A stretch of DNA of 64,000 nt, from positions 4,836,001 through 4,900,000 of the forward strand of contig NZ_CP055481.1 in assembly GCF_013705725.1 (NCBI RefSeq), written 5' to 3'. A program made the position numbers and the translations under genes. Within the stretch, counting starts at the first letter, position 1; each line of letters opens with the position of its first letter. Positions 46,699 through 56,494 of the stretch are shown one piece after another. The DNA comes from Klebsiella sp. RHBSTW-00484 (GTDB lineage: Bacteria; Pseudomonadota; Gammaproteobacteria; Enterobacterales; Enterobacteriaceae). The notes under the pieces are model-generated. The model was not told the origin of the DNA. It did no database searches and was given only the letters and a program-made list of their open reading frames with translations.

Positions 46699-48156
46699 GT
46701 GTCTGAACTGTCTCAGTTATCCCCGCAACCGCTGTGGGATATTTTTGCCAAAATCTGCTCAATTCCCCATCCGTCCTATCACGAAGAACAGCTCGCTGAG
46801 CACATTATGGGCTGGGCAAAAGAAAAAGGCTTACACGCAGAACGCGACCAGGTTGGCAACATTCTGATTCGTAAAAACGCTACCGCCGGTATGGAAAATC
46901 GCAAGCCGGTTGTTCTGCAGGCACACCTTGATATGGTGCCGCAGAAGAATAACGATACCGTCCACGACTTCACTAAAGACCCCATTCAACCCTATATCGA
47001 CGGTGAGTGGATCAAAGCGCGCGGTACAACGCTGGGCGCTGATAACGGTATCGGCATGGCCTCCGCACTGGCGGTACTGGCTGACGACAACGTGGTCCAC
47101 GGTCCGCTGGAAGTGCTGCTGACCATGACTGAAGAAGCCGGTATGGACGGCGCATTTGGTCTGCAGGCCAACTGGCTGCAAGCGGATATCCTGATTAACA
47201 CTGACTCTGAAGAAGAGGGTGAAATCTACATGGGTTGTGCGGGGGGGATCGATTTCACCTCTAACCTGCCGCTGACCCGCGAAGCCGTGCCGGCTGGTTT
47301 CCAGAGCTTTAAATTGACGTTAAAAGGGTTGAAAGGCGGTCACTCAGGCGGCGAAATTCACGTTGGTTTGGGTAATGCTAACAAACTGTTGGCGCGCTTC
47401 CTGGCGGGCCATGCAGAAGAGCTGGATCTGCGTCTGGTCGATTTCAACGGCGGCACACTGCGTAACGCCATCCCGCGTGAAGCTTTTGCCACCGTGGCCG
47501 TCGCGGCAGATAAAACAGACGCATTGAAGGCACTGGTCAACGAATACCAGGAAATCCTGCAAAACGAGCTGGCAGCCAAAGAAAAAAATCTGGTTATCCT
47601 GCTGGAGTCGGTCAGCAACGACCAGGCGGCGCTGACTGCACAATCCCGCGATAGCTTTGTGCGCCTGCTGAACGCTACGCCGAACGGCGTCATCCGCAAT
47701 TCTGACGTGGCGAAAGGCGTGGTAGAAACCTCCCTGAACGTCGGCGTTGTCACCATGACCGACGACAACGTGCAGATTCACTGCCTGATTCGCTCGCTGA
47801 TCGACAGCGGTAAAGACTACGTCGTGAGCATGCTGGACTCTCTGGGCAAGCTGGCGGGTGCAAAAACCGAAGCCAAAGGCGCATACCCTGGCTGGCAACC
47901 GGACGCCAACTCTCCGGTGATGCATCTGGTGCGTGAGACCTATCAGCGTCTGTTCAATAAGACGCCGAACATCCAGATTATCCACGCGGGTCTGGAATGC
48001 GGTCTGTTCAAAAAACCGTATCCGGAAATGGACATGGTTTCTATCGGGCCGACCATTACCGGTCCACACTCTCCGGATGAGCAGGTTCATATCGAAAGCG
48101 TTGGCCAGTACTGGACGCTGCTGACTGAACTGCTGAAAGCCATTCCAGCGAAATAA
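46699..48156 (+). CDS. pepD: PepD, aminoacyl-histidine dipeptidase (peptidase D)
   Basis: A 485-residue M20 zinc dipeptidase, same length as E. coli PepD. It hydrolyses carnosine-like and many unblocked dipeptides, including Cys-Gly. Metal ligands: His in QAHLDMV, Asp in TTLGADNGIG, Glu-Glu in TEEAGMDG, Asp in INTDSEEE and His in IHAGLECGLF. The start is GTG 46699 after TAAGGAGA. E. coli pepD also starts at GTG. A diverged paralogue lies at 29801-31375. Confidence 0.96.
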   Translation: MSELSQLSPQPLWDIFAKICSIPHPSYHEEQLAEHIMGWAKEKGLHAERDQVGNILIRKNATAGMENRKPVVLQAHLDMVPQKNNDTVHDFTKDPIQPYIDGEWIKARGTTLGADNGIGMASALAVLADDNVVHGPLEVLLTMTEEAGMDGAFGLQANWLQADILINTDSEEEGEIYMGCAGGIDFTSNLPLTREAVPAGFQSFKLTLKGLKGGHSGGEIHVGLGNANKLLARFLAGHAEELDLRLVDFNGGTLRNAIPREAFATVAVAADKTDALKALVNEYQEILQNELAAKEKNLVILLESVSNDQAALTAQSRDSFVRLLNATPNGVIRNSDVAKGVVETSLNVGVVTMTDDNVQIHCLIRSLIDSGKDYVVSMLDSLGKLAGAKTEAKGAYPGWQPDANSPVMHLVRETYQRLFNKTPNIQIIHAGLECGLFKKPYPEMDMVSIGPTITGPHSPDEQVHIESVGQYWTLLTELLKAIPAK

Positions 48157-48161
48157 GTCAA

Positions 48162-48195
48162 AAAAAGGTCCACACCGCAGGGTGTGGACCTTTTT
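48162..48195. terminator. Bidirectional terminator between pepD and prfH
   Basis: AAAAAGGTCCACACC (48162-48176) and GGTGTGGACCTTTTT (48181-48195) form a perfect 15-bp stem with T runs in both directions. Confidence 0.95.
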
Positions 48196-48214
48196 GTTCA
48201 TACTGACTAGCTAA

Positions 48215-48814
48215 TTACCGCCCGCTAAACGTCCGCACTGGATTGCCGCGCTCAATCTGATGATGAAACATTCGCCGTTCAGATTTCAACGCTGCGCTAT
48301 CATCCTGCCGCTGCTGTTCCAGCTTCCAGGCAATTAACAATCGCGCCAGCCGTTTATTGGCATGTTGACTCCGTTCCGACTGCACCTTCACGCTGATCCC
48401 GCTCGCCAGATGCGTGGCGCGCACTGCGGAGTCGGTCTTATTTACATGCTGCCCACCGGGGCCGGAAGAACGTAGCGTTTCAAAGCGAATCTCTCCGGAC
48501 CGCTCCTGCTCGTCGCTGGAAAAACTTCCTACGCCAACATACCAGTTTTTACGCCCGTGATTGGGCCTGAACGGGCTGGGGAAAATCCACTTTAGAGTGC
48601 CGCACCAGCTTTCACTTAAGGCAAACGCGGCGTCGCCATCCAGCGAAAGCAGAGCCGAACGCAGCGTACCGGAATGTCGACCCGGCTCGCTTTCCAGCAG
48701 CGTCAGAGAAACCCGCTGCTCAGTTGCTTCCTGCATTAGCCGATCCAACGACATTTTTACCGCCAGACAACATTCATCTGGCCCTTGGGCAGAAGAGAGT
48801 TGCAATAAAATCAT
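48215..48814 (-). CDS. prfH: PrfH, release factor homologue (ribosome rescue)
   Basis: A 199-residue class I release-factor-like protein lacking the codon-recognition domain. The catalytic GGQ is at residues 120-122 in [20 protein letters not shown], and a basic tail follows. It overlaps the rtcB2 gene by four bases (ATGA), so the two are co-translated. Published work on E. coli RtcB2-PrfH shows that PrfH frees stalled ribosomes cleaved in the 16S decoding centre (colicin E3-type damage) so that RtcB2 can ligate the rRNA. This copy is full length; the K-12 version is defective. Confidence 0.92.
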   Translation of the reverse strand: MILLQLSSAQGPDECCLAVKMSLDRLMQEATEQRVSLTLLESEPGRHSGTLRSALLSLDGDAAFALSESWCGTLKWIFPSPFRPNHGRKNWYVGVGSFSSDEQERSGEIRFETLRSSGPGGQHVNKTDSAVRATHLASGISVKVQSERSQHANKRLARLLIAWKLEQQRQDDSAALKSERRMFHHQIERGNPVRTFSGR

Positions 48815-49950
48815 GCGCCTTTCCCTCCGCTGGTTTTCAGCGTCAGCAGAGGACGCAAACGAGCGACCGGCTCAACCAGCCCAGCCTGCACCAGGCACTC
48901 CAGTACGCTTTCAACTGATTTATACGCCTGCGGCGCTTCTTCGTAGATCAGCTGTCGATCGCGGCAAATCACCCGGCTTCCCAGTTCGGTGCGTGCCATC
49001 TGCACCGGGCTGTATTTAGCGGATAGTCGCCCTTTGCATTCGGTACGCATCCATTTACGCCCCGCCCCATGGGCCAGCGAATGCAGCGTTTCTTCGCTGA
49101 TAACGGGCTGAACCAGCCAGCTGTAGTCGCCGCGTGAACCCGGAATAATCACCAGACCACTACCGTCCGGCGTCGCCCCTTTGCGATGTAGCCAGCCTTG
49201 TTGTCCGCTAACAGAACACGGCTCGACAAAGTTATGCGCAACATCCAGCACGCGCTGCCCAGTCGCGCGAACCTGCTGCAAAATACGGGTAGCAATCAGT
49301 TCGCGATTGACTCGAGCAAAAGCCAGGGCATCGTTATGCTCCGCCAGATAATCCGCTGCCGCCACGCTCCCTTCGGGTAAACCATCGTGCGAAAAAGACG
49401 TGATATGGCGTTGCAGAATAGATTGCCCCAGTCCGCGAGAGCCGCTATGCGCCAACAGCAGCAGATGCTGAGCGTCAAGACCGGCTTGCTGGAAACGCTC
49501 GCTATCGACGACCTGATCCACCTGTTGCAGTTCGGCGAAATGGTTGCCGCCGCCAATGGAGCCCAGCGCGCTGCGCCAGGGGTGCGCGATAAGATTTTCC
49601 GGCAGGTGCTCATCCAGCCAGCGTTCTTCAGCAACGTCATCCATAGCGGCCAGTTTTTTCTCAAACTTATCCGCGTTGTATTTCCGCCCGAGGATATCCG
49701 TTTGCCACAGCGCCATGCCGCAGCCGATATCGTTCCCCACCAGGGCCGGGTAGAAATGACCACGTGAGAAAAAGGCCGCGCCAATCGGATAACCGCGACC
49801 AGGATGCAAGTCAGGCATTCCCACCACGCGATGCATGTGGGGTAAATTTGCCGTAGTGTGTAATTGTTGGATCGCTAAACCTTCGATCCACAGATCGTCT
49901 GAAGCAATATAAGAAATATTATCAGACGTATAATGAACATTATTGCCCAT
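48811..49950 (-). CDS. RtcB2, RtcB-family RNA ligase (rRNA repair)
   Basis: A 379-residue RNA ligase. Metal and catalytic residues of RtcB are recognisable: Asp74/Cys77 in GNDIGCGM, His137 in GGGNHF, His168 in AHSGSRG, His239 in DVAHNF and His294 in [11 protein letters not shown], the usual GMP-accepting His. It is more compact than housekeeping RtcB (408). I chose ATG 49950 (MGNN) because E. coli RtcB2 starts MGN; ATG 49962 is in frame but also lacks a good ribosome binding site. It is coupled to prfH. A leader ORF with a very strong ribosome binding site lies just upstream. Confidence 0.92.
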   Translation of the reverse strand: MGNNVHYTSDNISYIASDDLWIEGLAIQQLHTTANLPHMHRVVGMPDLHPGRGYPIGAAFFSRGHFYPALVGNDIGCGMALWQTDILGRKYNADKFEKKLAAMDDVAEERWLDEHLPENLIAHPWRSALGSIGGGNHFAELQQVDQVVDSERFQQAGLDAQHLLLLAHSGSRGLGQSILQRHITSFSHDGLPEGSVAAADYLAEHNDALAFARVNRELIATRILQQVRATGQRVLDVAHNFVEPCSVSGQQGWLHRKGATPDGSGLVIIPGSRGDYSWLVQPVISEETLHSLAHGAGRKWMRTECKGRLSAKYSPVQMARTELGSRVICRDRQLIYEEAPQAYKSVESVLECLVQAGLVEPVARLRPLLTLKTSGGKGA

Positions 49951-50013
49951 ATACCAATCCATATAAAAAATAAATAAAGGATGTGGCAGACGTTACCAGG
50001 GCAAAAAAGAGAG

Positions 50014-50061
50014 TTATTCCTGGGAAGGTCTGCAAAGTGCGTTCTGAGAATGTATTTTCAT
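50014..50061 (-). CDS. Possible 15-residue leader peptide upstream of rtcB2
   Basis: ATG at 50061 to TAA at 50014 reads MKIHSQNALCRPSQE. It is preceded by AAAGGAGGTTCACC, the strongest ribosome binding site in this neighbourhood, whereas rtcB2 itself has a poor one. It ends 63 bases before rtcB2. A different overlapping frame reaches into rtcB2 and ends in a hydrophobic stretch, so coupling by ribosome reading-through is also possible. Confidence 0.5.
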   Translation of the reverse strand: MKIHSQNALCRPSQE

Positions 50062-50105
50062 GGTGAACCTCCTTTGCAGTTAATAAATTAGGTGAAAGCG
50101 CACGT

Positions 50106-50134
50106 ATAGTAATCAGGCGCAATTTTTATTGCAA
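50106..50134 (-). promoter_or_regulatory. Candidate promoter for the rtcB2-prfH unit
   Basis: Minus-strand TTGCAA (50134-50129) and TACTAT (50111-50106) with 17-bp spacing, overlapping the end of yafP and about 45 bases before the leader ORF. Each hexamer matches the sigma-70 consensus only moderately. Confidence 0.4.
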
Positions 50135-50581
50135 GACGATTTGTCGCCGCATCAGATAATTAAGAAAACATTCACCGCGTGCTTCCACCACCTGTTTCTC
50201 TACAACGCTGAAACCATGACGTTCAAAGCAGGCTTTTGCCGTAATACTGGCTTCCACCGTCCAAATACGTTCAGGAAACTGTATAAACAATGCATTGAGC
50301 AGCGCGCTGGCAATTCCCTGACGGCTATAGTCAGGCGAGACAAACAGTAAATCGATATAGTCATCAACGGCAGTAATAAACCCAACGGGCGATTCATTTT
50401 TTACCGCCACCAGCACCTGCGAGGTGGCTATTTTCTGTCGCCAGCGAACTTCATCAACCTGCGCCCAGGCGGCAATTTGCTGTGAGGAATAATCAGCGTT
50501 GGCGGTCTCTTTAACGGCCCGTAAAAAGATGGCGCATAGCGCAGAAAAGTCATGCGCCTCGTAAGGTCTTATTTTCAGCAT
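50126..50581 (-). CDS. yafP: YafP, GNAT-family acetyltransferase
   Basis: A 151-residue GNAT protein matching E. coli YafP (150). Motif A is LLFVSPDYSRQGIASALLNAL; the late part SITAKACFERHGFSVVEKQVVEARGE is the family core. It starts two bases after dinB ends, so it belongs to the dinB transcript and is probably SOS-induced. In E. coli the yafN-yafO toxin-antitoxin genes separate dinB and yafP; they are absent here. Confidence 0.92.
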   Translation of the reverse strand: MLKIRPYEAHDFSALCAIFLRAVKETANADYSSQQIAAWAQVDEVRWRQKIATSQVLVAVKNESPVGFITAVDDYIDLLFVSPDYSRQGIASALLNALFIQFPERIWTVEASITAKACFERHGFSVVEKQVVEARGECFLNYLMRRQIVLQ

Positions 50582-50583
50582 CG

Positions 50584-51639
50584 TTATAATCCCAGAACTA
50601 ATTGTCTCTCAAGCTGTGGGTCAAGAAGCGTCACATGCAGCCCCACCAGCCTCACTCCCCGGCCACCTCGCCGCTCTTGCCAGGCTTTGTGAGCAGTGCT
50701 GATCAAGTCATCTTTATTCAACCGGGGCCAGACATGTTCCTGCGTGGTGAGCTGGAAATCATTAAACTTCAGTTTGACTCCCTGGCGGGCAATCAGCAAA
50801 TCCGGCTTTACCTTCGCCAGACGTCGTTCCAGCTCAGGGTAGAGATTTTCAATAATCGACTCACACTCCGCCCACTCGTGGATATCCTCCACCAGAGTGC
50901 GCTCGACGCCAACCGATTTGCGCTGCCGCTCACTGTTGATCTCTCGCTCATCGATCCCCTGACTGCGCTCCCATAATATCCGACCAAATTTACCAAAGCG
51001 CTTAAGCAACATCGCCAGATCGCTGTTTTGCACATCTTCACAAGTTCGCAGCCCCATGCTTTCCAGCTTTGCGGCAGAAACTTTGCCGACGCCAGGGATT
51101 TTCGACAGCGGCAATGTTTTGACAAACTCCGCCACCTGATGCGGCGCAATGACAAACTGGCCGTTGGGTTTGTTAAGATCCGAGGCGATTTTAGCGAGGA
51201 ACTTTACCGGCGCAATTCCGGCGGAGGCGGTCAGATTTAGTTCACGATGAATGGTTTCACGGATCTCCTGCGCCATCAGCGTCGCTGAGCCCAGGCAAAG
51301 TACGCTGTCGCTGACGTCAAGATAGGCCTCATCCAGAGATAACGGTTCGATTAACGAAGTGTAGCGGGAAAAAATCTCCCGGATATGATTTGAGGCTTCT
51401 TTGTAAGCATCGAAACGACCGGGTAGCAGGGTCAGATGCGGGCAAAGTTTGAGAGCAGTAGCTGTCGGCATGGCGCTGCGCACGCCGAATTTACGCGCCG
51501 GATAGTTGGCGGTACTGATAACGCCGCGCTGTACCCGACTACCGCCAATGGCGACAGGAATATCGCGCAGCGCCGGATTGTCGCGCATCTCAACCGCCGC
51601 GAAGAAACAGTCCATATCAACATGGATGATTTTGCGCAT
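50584..51639 (-). CDS. dinB: DinB, DNA polymerase IV
   Basis: A 351-residue Y-family translesion polymerase, same length as E. coli DinB. Catalytic carboxylates Asp8 ([12 protein letters not shown]) and Asp103/Glu104 (SLDEAYLDV) are present; the steric-gate Phe follows in DCFF; the C-terminal beta-clamp peptide is QLVLGL. A LexA box lies 20 bases upstream. yafP follows in the same operon. Confidence 0.96.
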   Translation of the reverse strand: MRKIIHVDMDCFFAAVEMRDNPALRDIPVAIGGSRVQRGVISTANYPARKFGVRSAMPTATALKLCPHLTLLPGRFDAYKEASNHIREIFSRYTSLIEPLSLDEAYLDVSDSVLCLGSATLMAQEIRETIHRELNLTASAGIAPVKFLAKIASDLNKPNGQFVIAPHQVAEFVKTLPLSKIPGVGKVSAAKLESMGLRTCEDVQNSDLAMLLKRFGKFGRILWERSQGIDEREINSERQRKSVGVERTLVEDIHEWAECESIIENLYPELERRLAKVKPDLLIARQGVKLKFNDFQLTTQEHVWPRLNKDDLISTAHKAWQERRGGRGVRLVGLHVTLLDPQLERQLVLGL

Positions 51640-51658
51640 AGTTAGCCCTCACTGACCA

Positions 51659-51674
51659 CTGGATAAGTATACAG
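51659..51674 (-). promoter_or_regulatory. LexA box of dinB
   Basis: Minus strand CTGTATACTTATCCAG, very close to the E. coli dinB site (CTGTATACTTTACCAG). It supports SOS control of dinB-yafP. Confidence 0.92.
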
Positions 51675-51737
51675 CAAAAATCGAGATGTTGAGAAGAGAT
51701 GTGTTGTAAGCGGCGATGAATATTGTGATGAGGAATA

Positions 51738-51764
51738 ACCCGGCGTCGCTACGCTCGGCCGGGT
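51738..51764 (-). terminator. Terminator after nqrM
   Basis: ACCCGGC (51738-51744) and GCCGGGT (51758-51764), followed on the minus strand by TATTCC. It lies about 15 bases after the end of the nqr operon and before the dinB promoter. Confidence 0.7.
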
Positions 51765-51778
51765 GGAAACTGAAGAAA

Positions 51779-51997
51779 TTACAGAATTCGGTTCTGCTGG
51801 CGTTGCTCTTCACGCGCTATTCGCCGTTTACGCGCATCGCAAGGCTCGGGGCAGTCACAGACTTTCTCTATCCCCAGCGAGGAGATCCCGCCACAGCTGC
51901 CCTGAATACTTTTACGCTTGATCAGGTATCCCAGCGACATCCCCAGAATAACCAGCGCGAAAATAACAAAGGTCGCCACAAATACCGTCAACATCAT
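51779..51997 (-). CDS. nqrM: NqrM, Na+-NQR maturation factor
   Basis: A 72-residue membrane protein with one N-terminal segment (MLTVFVATFVIFALVILGMSLGYLI) and conserved cysteines in SCGGI and CDCPEPC. NqrM is required for assembly of Na+-translocating NADH:quinone reductase, probably by delivering iron to the NqrD/E cysteine site. It begins at the nqrF stop (one-base overlap), as usual for this gene pair. Confidence 0.92.
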   Translation of the reverse strand: MMLTVFVATFVIFALVILGMSLGYLIKRKSIQGSCGGISSLGIEKVCDCPEPCDARKRRIAREEQRQQNRIL

Positions 51998-53220
51998 CAG
52001 CCTCCAAAGTCATCCAGCATGATGTTTTCATCTTCAACGCCGAGATCTTTGAGCATCTTAATCACCGCAGCGTTCATGACCGGCGGGCCACACATATAAA
52101 ATTCACAATCTTCCGGTGCCGGGTGATCGCGCAAATAGTTTTCATACAGGACGTTGTGAATAAAGCCAGTATGGCCGGTCCAGTTATCTTCCGGCAACGG
52201 ATCGGAAAGCGCCACATGGAAGGTGAAGTTTGGATTCTCTCGCGCCAGTAGCTCGAATTCATCATCGTAGAACATTTCTCGCAGAGAACGAGCACCGTAC
52301 CAGAAGCTAATTTTACGCGTGCTGTGCAGACGCTTAAGCTGATCGAAAATATGCGAACGCATCGGCGCCATTCCAGCACCGCCGCCGATAAATACCATTT
52401 CAGCCTGCGTTTCTTTGGCAAAGAATTCACCAAACGGCCCGGAAATCGTCACCTTATCGCCCGCTTTCAGCGACCAGATATACGAAGACATAATGCCTGG
52501 AGGCGCGTCAGGTACTTTCGGCGGCGGCGTCGCGATACGCACGTTAAGCATGATAATGCCTTTCTCTTCCGGATAGTTAGCCATTGAGTAAGCGCGCAAA
52601 GTCGGCTCTTTTACGTCAGAAACGTAGCGGAAGAGGTTAAATTTATCCCAATCGCCGCGATACTCATCCGGTACATCAAAGTCGGCATAAGCGACCTTGT
52701 GCGAAGGACATTCAATCTGAATATAACCACCCGCGCGGAATGGAACCTCGTCACCATCCGGCACGCGCAGCTTCAGCTCTTTGATAAAAGTGGCTTTATT
52801 ATCATTAGAGATAACCTCGCATTCCCACTTCTTAACTCCAAAGATCTCTTCCGGCAGCTCAATTTTCATGTTCTGCTTCACCGCGACCTGACAGGCCAGG
52901 CGGCAGCCCTCTTTCGCCTCACGTTTGGTGATATGGGAAAGTTCGGTCGGCAGAATATCGCCGCCCCCCTCTTTCACCGTCACCCTGCATTGACCGCAGG
53001 AACCACCGCCACCGCAGGCGGATGAAACGAAAATACCGTTGTTGGAGAGTGTGTTGAGTAACTTATCACCCGCCGGAGTACGGATCTGTTTATCCGCCTC
53101 GTTATTAATTTCGATGACCACATCACCAGCATTCACCAGTTTTGAACGCGCGGCCAGTATCAACCCTGATAGCACCAGGACGATCAGCGTGAACATCACA
53201 ACGCCAAGAATAATTTCCAT
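51997..53220 (-). CDS. nqrF: NqrF, NADH-oxidising subunit of Na+-NQR
   Basis: A 407-residue flavoprotein. An N-terminal membrane anchor is followed by a plant-type 2Fe-2S domain with Cys69, Cys75, Cys78 and Cys110, then a ferredoxin-reductase module: [11 protein letters not shown] for [22 protein letters not shown] for NADH, and C-terminal DDFGG. It takes electrons from NADH into the complex. Sixth structural gene of the operon. Confidence 0.96.
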   Translation of the reverse strand: MEIILGVVMFTLIVLVLSGLILAARSKLVNAGDVVIEINNEADKQIRTPAGDKLLNTLSNNGIFVSSACGGGGSCGQCRVTVKEGGGDILPTELSHITKREAKEGCRLACQVAVKQNMKIELPEEIFGVKKWECEVISNDNKATFIKELKLRVPDGDEVPFRAGGYIQIECPSHKVAYADFDVPDEYRGDWDKFNLFRYVSDVKEPTLRAYSMANYPEEKGIIMLNVRIATPPPKVPDAPPGIMSSYIWSLKAGDKVTISGPFGEFFAKETQAEMVFIGGGAGMAPMRSHIFDQLKRLHSTRKISFWYGARSLREMFYDDEFELLARENPNFTFHVALSDPLPEDNWTGHTGFIHNVLYENYLRDHPAPEDCEFYMCGPPVMNAAVIKMLKDLGVEDENIMLDDFGG

Positions 53221-53231
53221 ACTTTCCGCCC

Positions 53232-53828
53232 TTATAGCTGCACACCGGAGAATGACATAAAGCCCAGTGCCATCAGACCCGTGGTAATAAAGGTGATCCC
53301 TAACCCGCGCAGGCCTGCGGGCACGTTTGCGTATTTCATTTTTTCACGGATGCCGGCCATCGCCACAATCGCCAATAGCCAGCCAATACCAGAGCCAAAA
53401 CCGTACACGATGGATTCGGTGAAGTTATAGTCACGCTGCACCATGAATGAGACACCGCCAAAAATCGCGCAGTTAACGGCGATCAGCGGTAAGAATATCC
53501 CCAGCGCGTTGTAGAGCGCCGGAAAGTACTTATCGAGGATCATTTCCAGAATCTGCACCAGCGCGGCGATAACCCCGATAAAGGTGATGAAGTTGAGGAA
53601 ACTTAAGTCAACGCCCTCTACCAATGCGCTGTCGCGTAGCACCAGGTTATACACCAGGTTATTGATAGGCACGGCCAGACCAAGCACGACCGTTACCGCA
53701 ATGCCAAGTCCAAAGGAGGTCGAGACTTTTTTCGATACCGCGAGGAAGGTACACATCCCCAGAAAGAAAGCCAGCGCCATGTTTTCAACAAACACAGCGC
53801 GGACAAACAGGCTAATGTAATGAGCCAT
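53232..53828 (-). CDS. nqrE: NqrE, membrane subunit of Na+-NQR
   Basis: A 198-residue protein with six predicted membrane segments. The conserved cysteines are in [16 protein letters not shown] and [13 protein letters not shown], which with those of NqrD hold the Fe centre in the membrane core. It lies 6 bases after nqrD and 11 before nqrF. Confidence 0.96.
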   Translation of the reverse strand: MAHYISLFVRAVFVENMALAFFLGMCTFLAVSKKVSTSFGLGIAVTVVLGLAVPINNLVYNLVLRDSALVEGVDLSFLNFITFIGVIAALVQILEMILDKYFPALYNALGIFLPLIAVNCAIFGGVSFMVQRDYNFTESIVYGFGSGIGWLLAIVAMAGIREKMKYANVPAGLRGLGITFITTGLMALGFMSFSGVQL

Positions 53829-53834
53829 AATCGG

Positions 53835-54473
53835 TTACTCCTTTTCCTGCTGTTCAGGCTTCCAACTGCGCACGGCCCAAATCAACAAACCGATAATGAA
53901 GAATGCGCTCGGTGCCAAAAGGAACATACCATTTGGCTGATACCAGCCGCCGTTCTGCACCGTTTCCAGCACAGTGATGCCAAACAGTTTGCCGCTGCCA
54001 ATAAGTTCGCGCAGGAAGCCGACAATCAACAGAATCGCACCATATCCCAGACCGTTGCCGATACCGTCCATAAAACTCGCCAGCGGCGGCGACTTCATGG
54101 CATAGGCTTCCGCCCGCCCCATCACAATACAGTTAGTGATGATAAGCCCGACAAACACTGATAGCTGTTTCGAGGTCTCATAGGCAAAGGCACGTAGCAG
54201 CTGGTCAACCACAATAACCAGCGAGGCGATAATCGCCATCTGTACAATGATGCGCACGCTGTTAGGAATATGGTGACGAATCATAGAGATAAACATGCTG
54301 GAGAATGCCGTAACCAGCGTTACCGCGATGGTCATAACAAAAGCGGTTTCCAGCTTGGTGGTTACAGCCAGTGCAGAACACACGCCCAAAACCTGCAGAG
54401 TAATGGGGTTATTAGCGATAAGCGGCCCCACCAGCACACGCTTCATTTCTTTCATGTCGCCCAAATCAGCCAT
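53835..54473 (-). CDS. nqrD: NqrD, membrane subunit of Na+-NQR
   Basis: A 212-residue six-helix membrane protein, paralogous to NqrE, with cysteines in [16 protein letters not shown] and [15 protein letters not shown]. It overlaps nqrC by eight bases. Together NqrD and NqrE form the pseudo-symmetric core that carries the Fe centre. Confidence 0.96.
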   Translation of the reverse strand: MADLGDMKEMKRVLVGPLIANNPITLQVLGVCSALAVTTKLETAFVMTIAVTLVTAFSSMFISMIRHHIPNSVRIIVQMAIIASLVIVVDQLLRAFAYETSKQLSVFVGLIITNCIVMGRAEAYAMKSPPLASFMDGIGNGLGYGAILLIVGFLRELIGSGKLFGITVLETVQNGGWYQPNGMFLLAPSAFFIIGLLIWAVRSWKPEQQEKE

Positions 54474-55260
54474 TATTCAGCTCCCCTTCGCGCACCTTAT
54501 TCAGGAATGGACCAAAGCCCAGTTTGCCCATCCAGAAATCAAAGCTATGCTGGACACCGTTCGCGGTCAGCGTTGCGCCTGACAGACCATCAACAGCATG
54601 AACGTCACCCGGACGCGCACCGCCTTTTACTATTTTCAGCGCTGGCATGCCTTTGTCGTCAAGTACCTGTTTACCAACAAACTGCTGACGCCAGTTCGGG
54701 TTTTCTATTTCCCCGCCCAGCCCTGGCGTTTCACCGTGATCGTAATAAGTAATCCCTTTAACCGTACGGCCATCGGTTTCCAGCGCAACAAAGGCATACA
54801 TCACCGACCACAGGCCGTTACCGTAAATTGGCAATACGACTTCCTGAACCTGCTGCTTCTCATCGCGCACCAGATAAATTTCGGCAATATTGCTGCGGCG
54901 TTTGATTCCGGCCGGGTCCTGACTGGCTTCCAACTGTATGCTCTGCTGCGGATCCTTCAGCGCCTGGGACTGATTAAACTTGCTCGGATCTTTATCCAGC
55001 AGTTCACCAGTGGCTAAATCGACTAATCGTGGAGAGATGCGGGCATTAAAAATGCCAGCCACCTCATCTGCATTCATCCCCTGCTTCATCAGCCCTGCAA
55101 CCGCCAGGATATTGCGCTGTTTATCCAGCGCGCGCTGCTCCTGCTGGCGCGACTTCAGCCCCACGGCAGAACCGGCGACCACGATGGAGCAGACCAGACA
55201 AAGCACCAGCACCACCAGCAGCGTTTTGCCGATGCTATCGTTACTTTTATTCTCAGCCAC
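54466..55260 (-). CDS. nqrC: NqrC, FMN-binding subunit of Na+-NQR
   Basis: A 264-residue subunit with an N-terminal membrane anchor (residues 11-34) and a periplasmic domain. The covalent FMN site is SGAT with Thr230 in [15 protein letters not shown], which is flavinylated by ApbE (not in this window). It overlaps nqrB and nqrD by eight bases each. Confidence 0.96.
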   Translation of the reverse strand: MAENKSNDSIGKTLLVVLVLCLVCSIVVAGSAVGLKSRQQEQRALDKQRNILAVAGLMKQGMNADEVAGIFNARISPRLVDLATGELLDKDPSKFNQSQALKDPQQSIQLEASQDPAGIKRRSNIAEIYLVRDEKQQVQEVVLPIYGNGLWSVMYAFVALETDGRTVKGITYYDHGETPGLGGEIENPNWRQQFVGKQVLDDKGMPALKIVKGGARPGDVHAVDGLSGATLTANGVQHSFDFWMGKLGFGPFLNKVREGELNNG

Positions 55261-56494
55261 GCGACTTCCTCCGCTTAATATTGGCCCGCACCACCAAGTA
55301 ATCGAACAGCGGCGCGAAGAGGTTGGCGAAGAGGATCGCCAGCATCATCCCTTCCGGATAGGCCGGGTTGACCACGCGAATCAGCACGCACATCACGCCG
55401 ATAAGCAGGCCATAACTCCATTTTCCTTTATCCGTAAAGGACGCGGATACCGGGTCCGTGGCCATAAACATCATGCCGAAGGCGAAACCGCCAAGCACCA
55501 GATGCCAGTACCACGGCATGGCAAACATCGGGTTGGTATCAGAGCCAATGAAATTAAACAGGGTCGCGGTGGCAACCATACCGATCAGCACTCCAGCGAC
55601 AATGCGCCAGGAGGCCACGCGACCGAAGATGATAATTGCACCGCCGATGAGAATCATCAGCGTCGAGACTTCGCCAATCGAGCCAGGAATATTGCCCAGG
55701 AAGGCGTCCATCCAACCGATCGGCTGGCCGGTAATAACGTTAACCAGTGATTCACCACCACCGCTCGTCCACTGAGATAGCGGCGTTGCGCCGGAGAAAC
55801 CATCCGCCGCGGTCCACACCAGATCGCCAGAAATTTGCGCCGGATAGGCAAAGAATAAAAAAGCGCGCCCAGCCAGCGCCGGGTTAAGGAAGTTGCGCCC
55901 GGTGCCGCCAAAAATCTCCTTGGCAATAACAACGCCAAATGAGATCCCCAATGCGGCCTGCCACAGCGGCAGAGTAGGCGGCACTATCAGCGCGAACAGA
56001 ATTGAGGTAACGAAGAAGCCTTCGTTTATTTCGTGCTTACGCACGATAGCAAACAGAACCTCCCAGAATCCGCCGACAAGAAACACGGTGATGTAGATGG
56101 GCAGGAAGAATATCGCCCCCAGAGTCATCATGCTGAGCCAACCGGCATCAGCAGTGAAGTTCACCCCCAGCCATTGTGCAATGCTGTAGTGCCAGTTCCC
56201 GGCGATAACCTGCTGCAGTTGTTCAGCACCGTATAATTTATGCAGTGCCGGGATAGTTTCCTGACCAACGTTATACATTCCCCAGAACATCGCCGGGAAA
56301 ACCGCAAACCACACCAGAATCATCATCCGCTTGAGGTCGATGGCGTCTCTGACATGCGCCGCACCGCGCGTCACCTGCCCCGGAGTGTAAAACAGGGTCG
56401 CCGTCGCTTCGAACAGCGGATAGTATTTTTCCAGCTTGCCGCCATGCGTAAAGTGCGGCTCAAGTTTGTCAAACAGTTGCTTTAAGCCCATCAC
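55253..56494 (-). CDS. nqrB: NqrB, membrane subunit of Na+-NQR with covalent FMN
   Basis: A 413-residue polytopic protein. The covalent FMN site is SGAT with Thr237 in [12 protein letters not shown] (Vibrio Thr236). Glycine-rich [20 protein letters not shown] and [20 protein letters not shown] are family signatures. NqrB holds riboflavin, quinone and the Na+ path. It is directly adjacent to nqrA (no gap). Confidence 0.96.
   Translation of the reverse strand: MMGLKQLFDKLEPHFTHGGKLEKYYPLFEATATLFYTPGQVTRGAAHVRDAIDLKRMMILVWFAVFPAMFWGMYNVGQETIPALHKLYGAEQLQQVIAGNWHYSIAQWLGVNFTADAGWLSMMTLGAIFFLPIYITVFLVGGFWEVLFAIVRKHEINEGFFVTSILFALIVPPTLPLWQAALGISFGVVIAKEIFGGTGRNFLNPALAGRAFLFFAYPAQISGDLVWTAADGFSGATPLSQWTSGGGESLVNVITGQPIGWMDAFLGNIPGSIGEVSTLMILIGGAIIIFGRVASWRIVAGVLIGMVATATLFNFIGSDTNPMFAMPWYWHLVLGGFAFGMMFMATDPVSASFTDKGKWSYGLLIGVMCVLIRVVNPAYPEGMMLAILFANLFAPLFDYLVVRANIKRRKSRG

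Noticed and set aside
47344..48201. 285-codon minus-strand frame opposite pepD
   Set aside because: A shadow of the GC-rich pepD gene; it crosses the pepD terminator and lacks any recognisable motif.
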